Shown: positions 1-5,219, counted from the stretch's first letter. The stretch: 6,725 bases of DNA from Thermoplasmata archaeon (GCA_026986305.1 JALSOU010000212.1:1-6725), one strand, 5' to 3'. Notes: generated by a model from the letters alone, not told the origin. Numbers and translations are program-made.

Positions 1-1324
1 AGCTCTGCTCCACATTGTTGCCATTTGAATCCTGCACATGGCCTCCCCAGCTGTGACTGCATATCTTGACCATTGAAAGATTGCCGGTCATCAGAGGATT
101 CCACATTTCATAGAAATTGTTCGGAGGATTGAGATAATCATGGTTTCCACTATTTCCACCATTTCCACCTTCTGGCTTGTCTATATCTCCAAATGAAAGC
201 TTCGCTCCAGGTGCCATACCATCATATGCGCTAGACCCACCAACAGGGTTGTCATATCCAAGTATGGTGCCAGCAACATGGCTTCCGTGGTCTGGGCTGT
301 CGTCTGAGAAGTTGTGATCGTGACCTGTACTGTTATATGTGGCATACATAACTACCTTTCTAAGGTCAGGATTGTAATGGTCGAAAGGATAGTTCGTTAG
401 GTCATATGGATGATTGGGGTCCCTGAACATATCATGGTGAACTCCAACGGCCGTATCTGTCTCTCCGATTATTACGCCTGTACCATATATTCCATGATTC
501 CATACATTAGTATGCGTAGCGTCAGCAGCACCTGCGACAAGATTATCGGGAGCTCCCACGGATGTGGTATCTGTATGTGTGTTCTGAATCTGGCTGTGGG
601 ATTTGTCGTTCATAACCCAGTTGTTATGTGCAACCTCTATGAAGGCCACACCGTTTATCTTTGCTAGGGCATGGAGTATTGATGGATATACCACAGCAGT
701 GATCATTCCATAGTTTTTATCCAAAAGAGGAACCTGATCTATGGCTATGGCACCTTTAGGTGTGAGGCTGGTAATCCATCCTGCGTTGTTCTTTGTCATG
801 AGCTTTGTAACCTGCGACACAACATACTTATCATGGCCTGGGAATGCATATATCTTCACCTTTGCGGGGCCGTTTATGTTATCAAGGAACCTAGAAAGCC
901 TAAAAGCAGGCTGGTCTATTACGACTGCAGCAACATGTGGCTGTGCCTTTACCTTTGCAAGGTCTGAATCAGATATCTCAGCTATAAACTGGTCATGCCC
1001 AAGAGGGGCTATGAGCTTGGCTCCAGCCATTTCTACATCTGTTTTCATCTTCTTAGTCACTGGCCCATCAAAGGCTATTATATAGTGTCCTCGGCCACTA
1101 GCATATCCATTTATAACTAAATCGCTCGGCAGAGCGCTCGCTATGTTCCCTGCATCCACTGAATATCCATCGATATTCAGTATAATCCCTGTCTCATGGC
1201 TTATACTGCTGACCCCTGCATTATAATTGCTCTCTGCAGAGGCAAGCGAAATAGGAATAGCCATGAGGATAGCTAGGCCTAAGACTGCGATTAAACGCAG
1301 TTTTCTCATTCTCTCTTCCTTCAT
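1..1324 (-). CDS. Secreted subtilisin-family (S8) serine protease precursor, N-terminal part; 3' end beyond the window
   Basis: The frame is open without a stop from the ATG at 1324 to the left edge (441 codons). Residues 1-30 form a signal peptide: a charged start (MKEERMRKLR), a hydrophobic core, and a likely cut after ASA30. Residues 31 to about 255 are a long pro-region. The protease domain then shows the catalytic Asp D290 (in GETDTAVGVHHDMF), the catalytic His H346 (in DHGSHVAGTILG), a GMAPGAKL strand at 369-376 and the S-x-SWGG segment at 423-428. The Asn oxyanion and Ser nucleophile segments should lie off the left edge. The long pro-region and spacing resemble KP-43-like subtilases; this is family-level recall, not a search. 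A Gly/Asn-rich insert sits at about 384-398. The enzyme should be exported and degrade extracellular peptides or proteins. The start is fixed by a strong GAGGAGGTT site 7 bases upstream. The internal ATG at 1309 lacks such a site. Confidence 0.93.
   Translation of the reverse strand, partial: MKEERMRKLRLIAVLGLAILMAIPISLASAESNYNAGVSSISHETGIILNIDGYSVDAGNIASALPSDLVINGYASGRGHYIIAFDGPVTKKMKTDVEMAGAKLIAPLGHDQFIAEISDSDLAKVKAQPHVAAVVIDQPAFRLSRFLDNINGPAKVKIYAFPGHDKYVVSQVTKLMTKNNAGWITSLTPKGAIAIDQVPLLDKNYGMITAVVYPSILHALAKINGVAFIEVAHNNWVMNDKSHSQIQNTHTDTTSVGAPDNLVAGAADATHTNVWNHGIYGTGVIIGETDTAVGVHHDMFRDPNHPYDLTNYPFDHYNPDLRKVVMYATYNSTGHDHNFSDDSPDHGSHVAGTILGYDNPVGGSSAYDGMAPGAKLSFGDIDKPEGGNGGNSGNHDYLNPPNNFYEMWNPLMTGNLSMVKICSHSWGGHVQDSNGNNVEQS
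144..170. repeat. Three 9-bp tandem units inside the protease gene
   Basis: Three adjacent units TTTCCACTA, TTTCCACCA and TTTCCACCT lie at 144-152, 153-161 and 162-170. On the coding (minus) strand they encode a Gly/Asn/Ser-rich loop (GGNGGNSGN) in the protease domain between the GMAPGAKL strand and the SHSWGG segment. It is probably a replication-slippage expansion of a surface loop. The first two units differ only at the last two bases. Confidence 0.6.
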
Positions 1325-1330
1325 TTTACA

Positions 1331-1339
1331 AACCTCCTC
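1331..1339 (-). promoter_or_regulatory. Strong Shine-Dalgarno site of the protease gene
   Basis: The minus strand reads GAGGAGGTT followed by TGTAAA and the ATG at 1324. It is a near-perfect complement to the 16S rRNA 3' end and selects ATG 1324 over the in-frame ATG at 1309. Confidence 0.85.
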
Positions 1340-1376
1340 GGTGTAAAGCACCTTGGTAAACGAAGTTATACTTACT

Positions 1377-1392
1377 GATATTTAAAAGTTTC
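1377..1392 (-). promoter_or_regulatory. BRE/TATA promoter of the protease gene
   Basis: The minus strand reads GAAAC followed by TTTTAAATAT, an archaeal BRE plus TATA box. Transcription would start near 1356, giving a leader of about 32 bases that carries the Shine-Dalgarno site. The dnaG promoter lies about 40 bp away and faces the other direction. Confidence 0.65.
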
Positions 1393-1411
1393 TTTTAGAG
1401 GGGCGATTTGT

Positions 1412-1427
1412 GAAAAGATTTAAATAA
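1412..1427 (+). promoter_or_regulatory. BRE/TATA promoter of dnaG
   Basis: GAAAAG (BRE) at 1412-1417 is followed by ATTTAAATAA, with TATA core TTTAAATA at 1419-1426. The usual spacing of about 26 bases places the transcription start at about 1448-1450, exactly where the 5' arm of the leader stem-loop begins. Confidence 0.65.
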
Positions 1428-1449
1428 AAGCTTTTCCGTAGGGGGTAAA

Positions 1450-1545
1450 GGAAAGTAGTCTATCACCCTTCACATTCATCATCACTCTCACGGTCAATAA
1501 ATGCTCACCGTAGAAAACGCAGAGAAAGGGGTTAGACTATTTTCC
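1450..1545 (+). promoter_or_regulatory. Long 5'-leader stem-loop upstream of dnaG (candidate cis-regulatory RNA)
   Basis: Bases 1450-1462 (GGAAAGTAGTCTA) pair with 1533-1545 (TAGACTATTTTCC) in a continuous 13-bp helix with one G-U pair. After a U-U mismatch the helix continues with C1464-G1531, a bulged A1465, and CCCTT (1466-1470) with AAGGG (1526-1530). About 19 pairs therefore enclose a 55-base apical region. That region contains a second hairpin, ACGGT (1490-1494) with ACCGT (1507-1511), with a 12-base loop. The predicted transcript starts at the foot of the helix, and the dnaG ribosome site (AAGGAG, 1546-1551) follows it directly and stays unpaired. It does not match a riboswitch class I know. 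Pairing is seen in the sequence; a regulatory role is inferred. Confidence 0.6.
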
Positions 1546-1554
1546 AAGGAGTGA
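1501..1554 (+). other. Possible 17-codon upstream reading frame in the dnaG leader
   Basis: ATG at 1501 opens a frame encoding MLTVENAEKGVRLFSKE that stops at TGA 1552-1554, five bases before the dnaG ATG at 1560. It has no Shine-Dalgarno site and is preceded by a stop (TAA 1498-1500), so it may be chance. It is recorded because the frame covers the whole 3' arm of the leader helix: translating it would melt the structure and deliver ribosomes to the dnaG start. Confidence 0.2.
1546..1554 (+). promoter_or_regulatory. Shine-Dalgarno site that decides the dnaG start
   Basis: AAGGAGTGA, close to the archaeal GGAGGTGAT consensus, lies with its GGAG core (1548-1551) eight bases before ATG 1560. 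A GTG at 1551 could extend the protein by three residues but would overlap the ribosome site itself, so ATG 1560 is preferred. Confidence 0.75.
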
Positions 1555-1559
1555 TAAAC

Positions 1560-2840
1560 ATGATAGACCCAGGAACTACGAAATACATGATAAAGGCAAA
1601 AATCAATGCTGATGGTATTGTAGAAAAACCCGATGTGATAGGCGCCATATTCGGACAGACAGAAGGGCTCTTAGGAGATGAACTGGACCTCAGAGACCTT
1701 CAAAAAGGCGCAAGAATAGGGAGAATTGAGGTGGAAGTCCACTCGGAAAATGGGAAGTCTGTAGGAGAAATAATGATTCCCTCCAGTCTAGATCAGGTGG
1801 ATACCGCCATCTTAGCAGCTGCTCTGGAAACCATTGACAGGATAGGTCCGTGCAAAGCTACTGTGAAAATAGTTGAGATACAGGATGTGAGGAGCGCTAA
1901 GAGAGAAAGGATACTTGAAAGAGCTAAGGAGCTTCTGGCCCAGATGCTGGCGGAGTCAAAGGAACTGGGAACAAGCCTGGCGGATGCCATAAGGGAATCT
2001 GTTCAGCTGGACGAGATAATTACATACGGCCCAGATAAATGCCCAGCAGGACCGCTGGTAGAAAGCTCTGATGAGATAATAATCGTGGAAGGAAGGTCTG
2101 ACATACTCAACCTTCTGAAACACGGGATAAAGAACACGATTGCTGTGGAAGGGACAAATGTCCCTGAAACAATAAAGAAGCTGAGCGCTGAGAAAACAAC
2201 CACTGCATTTGTGGATGGAGATCGAGGAGGAACTCTGATATTGAAAGAGCTGCTTCAGGTGGCAGACATAGACTTCATCGCTAGAGCGCCGCCACATACA
2301 GAGGTAGAAGAGCTCACAAAGAAGCAGATAATGAAGGCCCTGAAGAATAAGATCCCAGTAGAGCAGTATCTAGAAATGTACGGAATGGAAAACGGAAAAG
2401 GAAAGGAGGAAGCTAAGCACGAAAACAGCAAGAGTAGCCACCAGAAAGAGCAACAAAAAGAGGAGAAGAAAAAGGAAGAGAAGAAGGAGAACCACACCCA
2501 GAAATCTCAGAAAAAAGAGGAGAAGAAACCGGAGAAAAAGCTTTCCCCGCAGCAGGAGAAGTTCTATGAGATGCTCAGAGATATGTCTGGAAAAAGGATA
2601 GCGAGACTCCTCACAGCCAAAGGAGGAATAATAGCAGAGATTCCTGTGAGAGATCTGGCCAATGTGCTGAGCTCAGAAAAGAAAGCTGTGGCCTCAATAG
2701 TCTTTGACGGTGTAGTTACTCAGAGATTGGTTGACATTGCCTCTAAAAAAGGAGTTAAAACCATAGTCGGAACGAAGATGGGCGATGTAACGAAGATGCC
2801 TAAGAGCATAACCATCTGGACCAGAAAGGACTTTGAATAA
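1560..2840 (+). CDS. dnaG: Archaeal DnaG-type primase / RNA exosome-associated protein
   Basis: The protein has 426 residues. Residues 1-165 form the conserved archaeal N-terminal domain (DGIVEKPDVIGAIFGQTEG, GDELDLRDLQKGARIGRIE). Residues about 171-262 form a Toprim domain with the acidic residues expected to bind metal: E177 in VEGRSD, and D219 and D221 in FVDGDRGG. A Lys/Glu/Gln-rich linker spans about 278-327, followed by the C-terminal archaeal domain (328-426). It lacks the zinc-binding domain of bacterial DnaG, as archaeal members do. Family knowledge: archaeal DnaG can make short primers, and it is also a subunit of the archaeal exosome, where it helps recruit adenine-rich RNA. Which role dominates here cannot be seen. 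It probably has its own promoter with a structured leader (1450-1545). pdxS follows 40 bases downstream on the same strand. Confidence 0.95.
   Translation: MIDPGTTKYMIKAKINADGIVEKPDVIGAIFGQTEGLLGDELDLRDLQKGARIGRIEVEVHSENGKSVGEIMIPSSLDQVDTAILAAALETIDRIGPCKATVKIVEIQDVRSAKRERILERAKELLAQMLAESKELGTSLADAIRESVQLDEIITYGPDKCPAGPLVESSDEIIIVEGRSDILNLLKHGIKNTIAVEGTNVPETIKKLSAEKTTTAFVDGDRGGTLILKELLQVADIDFIARAPPHTEVEELTKKQIMKALKNKIPVEQYLEMYGMENGKGKEEAKHENSKSSHQKEQQKEEKKKEEKKENHTQKSQKKEEKKPEKKLSPQQEKFYEMLRDMSGKRIARLLTAKGGIIAEIPVRDLANVLSSEKKAVASIVFDGVVTQRLVDIASKKGVKTIVGTKMGDVTKMPKSITIWTRKDFE
2455..2528. repeat. 17-bp direct repeat in the dnaG linker
   Basis: The sequence AAAAAGAGGAGAAGAAA occurs at 2455-2471 and again at 2512-2528, 57 bp apart and in the same reading frame (KEEKK-type peptide both times). 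It sits in an almost all-purine stretch (about 2380-2545) that encodes the flexible linker between the Toprim and C-terminal domains. This is consistent with linker growth by internal duplication or by purine-codon drift. Confidence 0.55.
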
Positions 2841-2871
2841 ACCTAAATACCTGTAAGGATAACGGAGTGCC

Positions 2872-2877
2872 GGTGAT
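2872..2877 (+). promoter_or_regulatory. Shine-Dalgarno site of pdxS
   Basis: GGTGAT lies three bases before ATG 2881, the same form used by the gene at 4741. A weak TATA-like CCTAAATAC at 2842-2850 is about 33 bp before the start, so pdxS could have its own near-leaderless promoter, but read-through from dnaG is at least as likely because no terminator is visible between them. Confidence 0.55.
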
Positions 2878-2880
2878 AGA

Positions 2881-3804
2881 ATGCCGTTCAATCTCGATGT
2901 TAGTAAGGTTCCATATAGCGTGGAAAGGATTAACAGAGGTACCGAGAGGATAAAGAGAGGCTTCGCTGCCATGCAGAAAGGCGGGGTGATAATGGATGTT
3001 ACCAATGCGGAGCAGGCAAGAATCGCAGAGGAGGCAGGTGCTGTTGCTGTTATGGCCCTTGAAAGGGTACCTGCAGACATAAGGGCTGCCGGTGGAGTGG
3101 CAAGAATGGCTGACCCTGAGAAGATACTGGAGATAATTGATGCTGTGACCATACCTGTTATGGCAAAGGCAAGGATAGGGCACTTTGTTGAAGCGCAGAT
3201 ACTTCAGGAGATAGGGGTGGATATGATAGATGAGTCGGAGGTTCTAACGCCTGCAGACCCATTCTATCACATAGATAAAGAGCAGTTCACCGTACCCTTT
3301 GTATGTGGTGCCAGAAATCTTGGAGAAGCACTTAGGAGGATATTTGAAGGAGCTGCCATGATAAGAACCAAAGGAGAAGCTGGCACAGGAAATGTCATAG
3401 AGGCCGTTAGGCATCAGAGGATGATTATGAGCGAAATCCACAAGCTGAAAGCCATGGATGATGAGGAGTTATTTGCGGTTTCCAGGGAGATTCAGGCTCC
3501 TTTTGAGCTGGTTAGGGAGGTTGCAGAGCTTCAGAGGTTGCCTGTGGTCAATTTCGCAGCAGGTGGAATAGCTACGCCGGCAGATGCAGCCCTCATGATG
3601 CAGCTGGGAAGCGATGGGGTTTTCGTAGGATCAGGGATATTCAAGTCTCAGAACCCTGAGAAAATGGCAAGGGCGATAGTGGAAGCTGTGCACAATTATG
3701 ATGACCCCTCGGTCCTCGCAGAGGTTTCAAAAGGTCTCGGAGAACCCATGAAAGGTGTGGAGATTTCAAAGCTGGAAACTAAATTGCAGGAAAGAGGATG
3801 GTAA
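2881..3804 (+). CDS. pdxS: Pyridoxal 5'-phosphate synthase, synthase subunit PdxS
   Basis: The full-length protein has 307 residues and is a very conserved TIM barrel. It makes PLP from ribose 5-phosphate, glyceraldehyde 3-phosphate and ammonia, with ammonia normally supplied by the glutaminase PdxT. The expected active-site residues are all present at a constant +15 offset from the Bacillus enzyme: D39 ([15 protein letters not shown]), K96 ([11 protein letters not shown]), which forms the first sugar Schiff base, and K164 ([11 protein letters not shown]), the second lysine. The phosphate-site segments [14 protein letters not shown] and [11 protein letters not shown] are intact, and the C-terminus is the typical LQERGW. 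PdxT is not in the window, so it must be encoded elsewhere. The gene follows dnaG by 40 bases and is followed by T-tracts, so it probably ends the transcript. Confidence 0.97.
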   Translation: MPFNLDVSKVPYSVERINRGTERIKRGFAAMQKGGVIMDVTNAEQARIAEEAGAVAVMALERVPADIRAAGGVARMADPEKILEIIDAVTIPVMAKARIGHFVEAQILQEIGVDMIDESEVLTPADPFYHIDKEQFTVPFVCGARNLGEALRRIFEGAAMIRTKGEAGTGNVIEAVRHQRMIMSEIHKLKAMDDEELFAVSREIQAPFELVREVAELQRLPVVNFAAGGIATPADAALMMQLGSDGVFVGSGIFKSQNPEKMARAIVEAVHNYDDPSVLAEVSKGLGEPMKGVEISKLETKLQERGW

Positions 3805-3844
3805 AAAACCTTTATATTTAATTTTTTAGATAGTTTTTAGATAG
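3805..3844 (+). terminator. T-rich transcription termination zone after pdxS with an 11-bp tandem repeat
   Basis: T-runs follow the pdxS stop: T6 at 3822-3827 and T5 at 3834-3838, without a preceding GC hairpin, which is the usual archaeal form. The unit TTTTTAGATAG is exactly repeated in tandem at 3823-3833 and 3834-3844, so the terminator tract has been duplicated. Confidence 0.6.
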
Positions 3845-3862
3845 AGAGTTTCCGATCTAGAA

Positions 3863-3872
3863 AAATATTTAT
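3863..3872 (+). promoter_or_regulatory. TATA box of the gene at 3895 (leaderless transcript)
   Basis: AAATATTTAT is centred about 26 bp before ATG 3895, so the predicted transcription start is the A of the start codon. No Shine-Dalgarno site precedes the ATG, in agreement with a leaderless mRNA. Confidence 0.55.
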
Positions 3873-3894
3873 TCTACACTCTGATTTTACTGGT

Positions 3895-4518
3895 ATGAAA
3901 GCGATAATCTGGAGCGAAAGCAAAAAAGCGGCTCTGTGGCTTTTGGTTATGATCCTCTCCATTTTCGGTATTTTTGGATTTGCTTTATCTCCCCTTGGTA
4001 AAGGGGTTAAGACAATTACATCTTTTCTTATGGGTCTCATCACCTTCATTTCTGCAAATGCTTATAAATATTATGGAATGGAAAGAAAGGTGGTTTTCGA
4101 CGATGAAGAAGGAACCTTCACATTGGACAGAGGTGAGATTTATATGATTTCAAGACTTTTCTTTTATTTGCACATACCTCTTGCCTCAGATATAAGCGAT
4201 ATCTCTGGATGGTTTTCAGAAAAAACAGGAAAAAGAAAGATAAAATACTCAGATATAAAGTATGTGAAAATAACAAAAGAAGATGGGCGAGATGTCATCA
4301 TAATTGGATATAAAGGAATATGGGATAGCACAGCAAAATTGAGAATATATGGAAAAGAAACAGGAAAAGAAAGATTGAAAGAGATAGCGAAAGAGTTCAA
4401 AAAGAGGGCAAAAGGTGAAAATTATGAATATACATTTGAAGACGAAATCGGCATAATAGAGAATATTATAGATTTGAATGCGCTGAGCGGCAGTGAAAAA
4501 CCATTCGAAATAAAATGA
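3895..4518 (+). CDS. Protein of unknown function: two TM segments plus cytosolic beta-rich domain
   Basis: I do not recognise this 207-residue protein. Two hydrophobic segments (about 12-31 and 38-57) are separated by a very short loop with a lysine. Positive charges flank them on the N-terminal (KK10-11) and C-terminal (YKYYGMERK) sides, so both ends should face the cytosol. Residues 64-180 alternate beta-like strands (KVVFDDEEGTFTLDRG; KIKYSDIKYVKIT; DVIIIGYKG; AKLRIYG) and end in a charged helix at 155-172. The pattern recalls bacterial PH-like membrane proteins, but this is only a shape argument. The tail (181-207) is acidic. The gene is visibly AT-richer than dnaG and pdxS. The TATA position and lack of a ribosome site suggest a leaderless single-gene transcript. 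Its stop is one base from the 3' end of the converging tRNA gene. Confidence 0.75.
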   Translation: MKAIIWSESKKAALWLLVMILSIFGIFGFALSPLGKGVKTITSFLMGLITFISANAYKYYGMERKVVFDDEEGTFTLDRGEIYMISRLFFYLHIPLASDISDISGWFSEKTGKRKIKYSDIKYVKITKEDGRDVIIIGYKGIWDSTAKLRIYGKETGKERLKEIAKEFKKRAKGENYEYTFEDEIGIIENIIDLNALSGSEKPFEIK

Positions 4519-4519
4519 G

Positions 4520-4593
4520 CGGGCCAGGAGGGATTCGAACCCTCGGCCGAGCGGTTAAGAGCCGCTCGCTCTACCTAGCTGAGCTACTGGCCC
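4520..4593 (-). tRNA. tRNA-Lys (anticodon CTT)
   Basis: The 74-base cloverleaf has no intron. Acceptor stem GGGCCAG/CTGGCCC is perfect, with U8-A9. The D stem is GCTC/GAGC with a 9-base loop. Anticodon stem AGCGG/CCGCT is perfect, with loop CTCTTAA, so the anticodon is CTT and reads the lysine codon AAG. The variable loop has 5 bases, and T stem GAGGG/CCCTC carries loop TTCGAAT. The discriminator base is G, usual for archaeal tRNA-Lys. CCA is not encoded. A BRE/TATA lies upstream at 4627-4640. Termination probably occurs at T-runs inside the 3' end of the converging gene (minus-strand TTTT and TTTTT near 4512 and 4499). Confidence 0.96.
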
Positions 4594-4626
4594 ATTCCTC
4601 AGACTTTTACGGGTAAATCGATATAG

Positions 4627-4640
4627 CATATATTCTTTAC
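4627..4640 (-). promoter_or_regulatory. BRE/TATA promoter of tRNA-Lys
   Basis: The minus strand reads GTAAAG followed by AATATATG. The usual spacing predicts transcription start near 4604, giving a precursor with a 5' leader of about 11 bases for RNase P to remove. Confidence 0.55.
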
Positions 4641-4673
4641 GATTGACTTTCTCTCTTGATTCTGTGGAGCATT

Positions 4674-4693
4674 AGATTTTTCAATAAAAATCT
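4674..4693. repeat. Perfect 8-bp inverted repeat between divergent promoters (possible operator)
   Basis: AGATTTTT (4674-4681) and AAAAATCT (4686-4693) form a perfect inverted repeat around CAAT. It lies about 10 bp upstream of the TATA box of the gene at 4741 and about 34 bp beyond that of tRNA-Lys. It is placed for a dimeric DNA-binding protein, but AT-rich DNA produces such repeats by chance fairly often. Confidence 0.4.
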
Positions 4694-4696
4694 GTA

Positions 4697-4712
4697 GAAA
4701 ATCTTATATATG
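4697..4712 (+). promoter_or_regulatory. BRE/TATA promoter of the gene at 4741
   Basis: GAAAATC precedes TTATATAT (4704-4711). The predicted start is near 4733, so the mRNA would have a leader of only about 8 bases, beginning within the GGTGAT ribosome site (4732-4737). Confidence 0.6.
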
Positions 4713-4740
4713 TCTCCTATGATATGCTCTTGGTGATATC

Positions 4741-5184
4741 ATGGAACAGACACCTCAATATAATGAAAATGGTAACACATATCCGCAGTCACCACCTCAA
4801 TCCCAGCAACCAAATCCGCAACAACCATACAACCCACCATATTTAAGGCAGTATTCAGCACCTCCCGGACCAAGTGCATTTGAAAGCATAGTCAGGTCCA
4901 GCACTTTCCACACTCTCATATTTCTGGGGATGCTCTTCATATTCATAGGCCTGCTGACGCTTTCCATAATTCCTGAGCTCTCTTATGACGCCCATAAACA
5001 TGCAGTCGCTGTAGGCTACATCATGGCAAATCTCGGAATGTTTATACTAGCTACCTTCATATTGCTGGCATCAGTAATAAGAAAAGAAATGGACAAGTAT
5101 GTAAGAGTGGCGCTGATAATACTAAGTGCTATACTGATATTCCTCTGGCTGACAGCGCTCAATCTTGGACCTATGATGGGATGA
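4741..5184 (+). CDS. Protein of unknown function: Pro/Gln/Asn-rich N-terminus and three TM segments
   Basis: I do not recognise a family for this 147-residue protein. Residues 1-46 are low-complexity and rich in Pro, Gln, Asn and Tyr (for example QSPPQSQQPNPQQPYNPPY), so probably disordered. Three hydrophobic helices follow: about 56-78, 89-113 and 121-142. The loop between the first two (PELSYDAHKHA) is polar, and the loop between the last two (RKEMDKYV) is positive and so probably cytosolic. That topology puts the N-terminal tail in the cytosol. The start is supported by GGTGAT three bases upstream and a well-placed TATA box. It appears to be a single-gene transcript, followed by T-tract 5205-5209. 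No catalytic motif is visible. Confidence 0.75.
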   Translation: MEQTPQYNENGNTYPQSPPQSQQPNPQQPYNPPYLRQYSAPPGPSAFESIVRSSTFHTLIFLGMLFIFIGLLTLSIIPELSYDAHKHAVAVGYIMANLGMFILATFILLASVIRKEMDKYVRVALIILSAILIFLWLTALNLGPMMG

Positions 5185-5196
5185 AAAATATAAAAC

Positions 5197-5212
5197 CCTT
5201 TATCTTTTTATT
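5197..5212 (+). terminator. T-tract terminator after the gene at 5184
   Basis: The segment CCCTTTATCTTTTTATT, with T5 at 5205-5209, lies about 20 bases after the stop and has no hairpin, as expected for archaeal intrinsic termination. Confidence 0.4.
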
Positions 5213-5219
5213 ATCACAA

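Larger units (their letters stand above)
4594..4740. other. Divergent intergenic region between tRNA-Lys and the gene at 4741
   Basis: The 147-base AT-rich region holds two outward promoters with a palindrome between them and no credible coding frame. The tRNA side has BRE/TATA at 4627-4640 on the minus strand; the other side has TATA at 4704-4711 on the plus strand. Confidence 0.6.

Noticed and set aside
410..1085. Open plus-strand frames at 410-667 and 741-1085 opposite the protease gene
   Set aside because: They are antisense to a continuous, motif-bearing subtilisin frame, have no ribosome sites and show no protein-like features.
1470..1500. Minus-strand TGATGA resembling a C box of a C/D-type guide RNA
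   Set aside because: No matching CTGA D box or internal C'/D' pair is found at a suitable distance. The sequence is better explained as the apical part of the dnaG leader.
1450..1560. Leader stem as an H/ACA guide RNA
   Set aside because: The ACA at 1558-1560 is more than ten bases beyond the stem instead of directly after it, and no K-turn or pseudouridylation pocket is evident.
1793..3441. Minus-strand open frames opposite dnaG and pdxS
   Set aside because: They mirror highly conserved genes, their predicted peptides are Ser/Phe-rich mirrors of Lys/Glu-rich coding sequence, and no promoter or ribosome site supports them.
3895..4593. Integrated element using the tRNA-Lys 3' end as attachment site
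   Set aside because: There is no integrase, and no second copy of the tRNA 3' segment is seen in the window. One AT-rich gene beside a tRNA is not sufficient.
4606..4617. Inverted repeat TTTAC-GG-GTAAA near the tRNA transcription start
   Set aside because: A 5-bp stem with a 2-base centre is too short to separate from chance and cannot form a hairpin.
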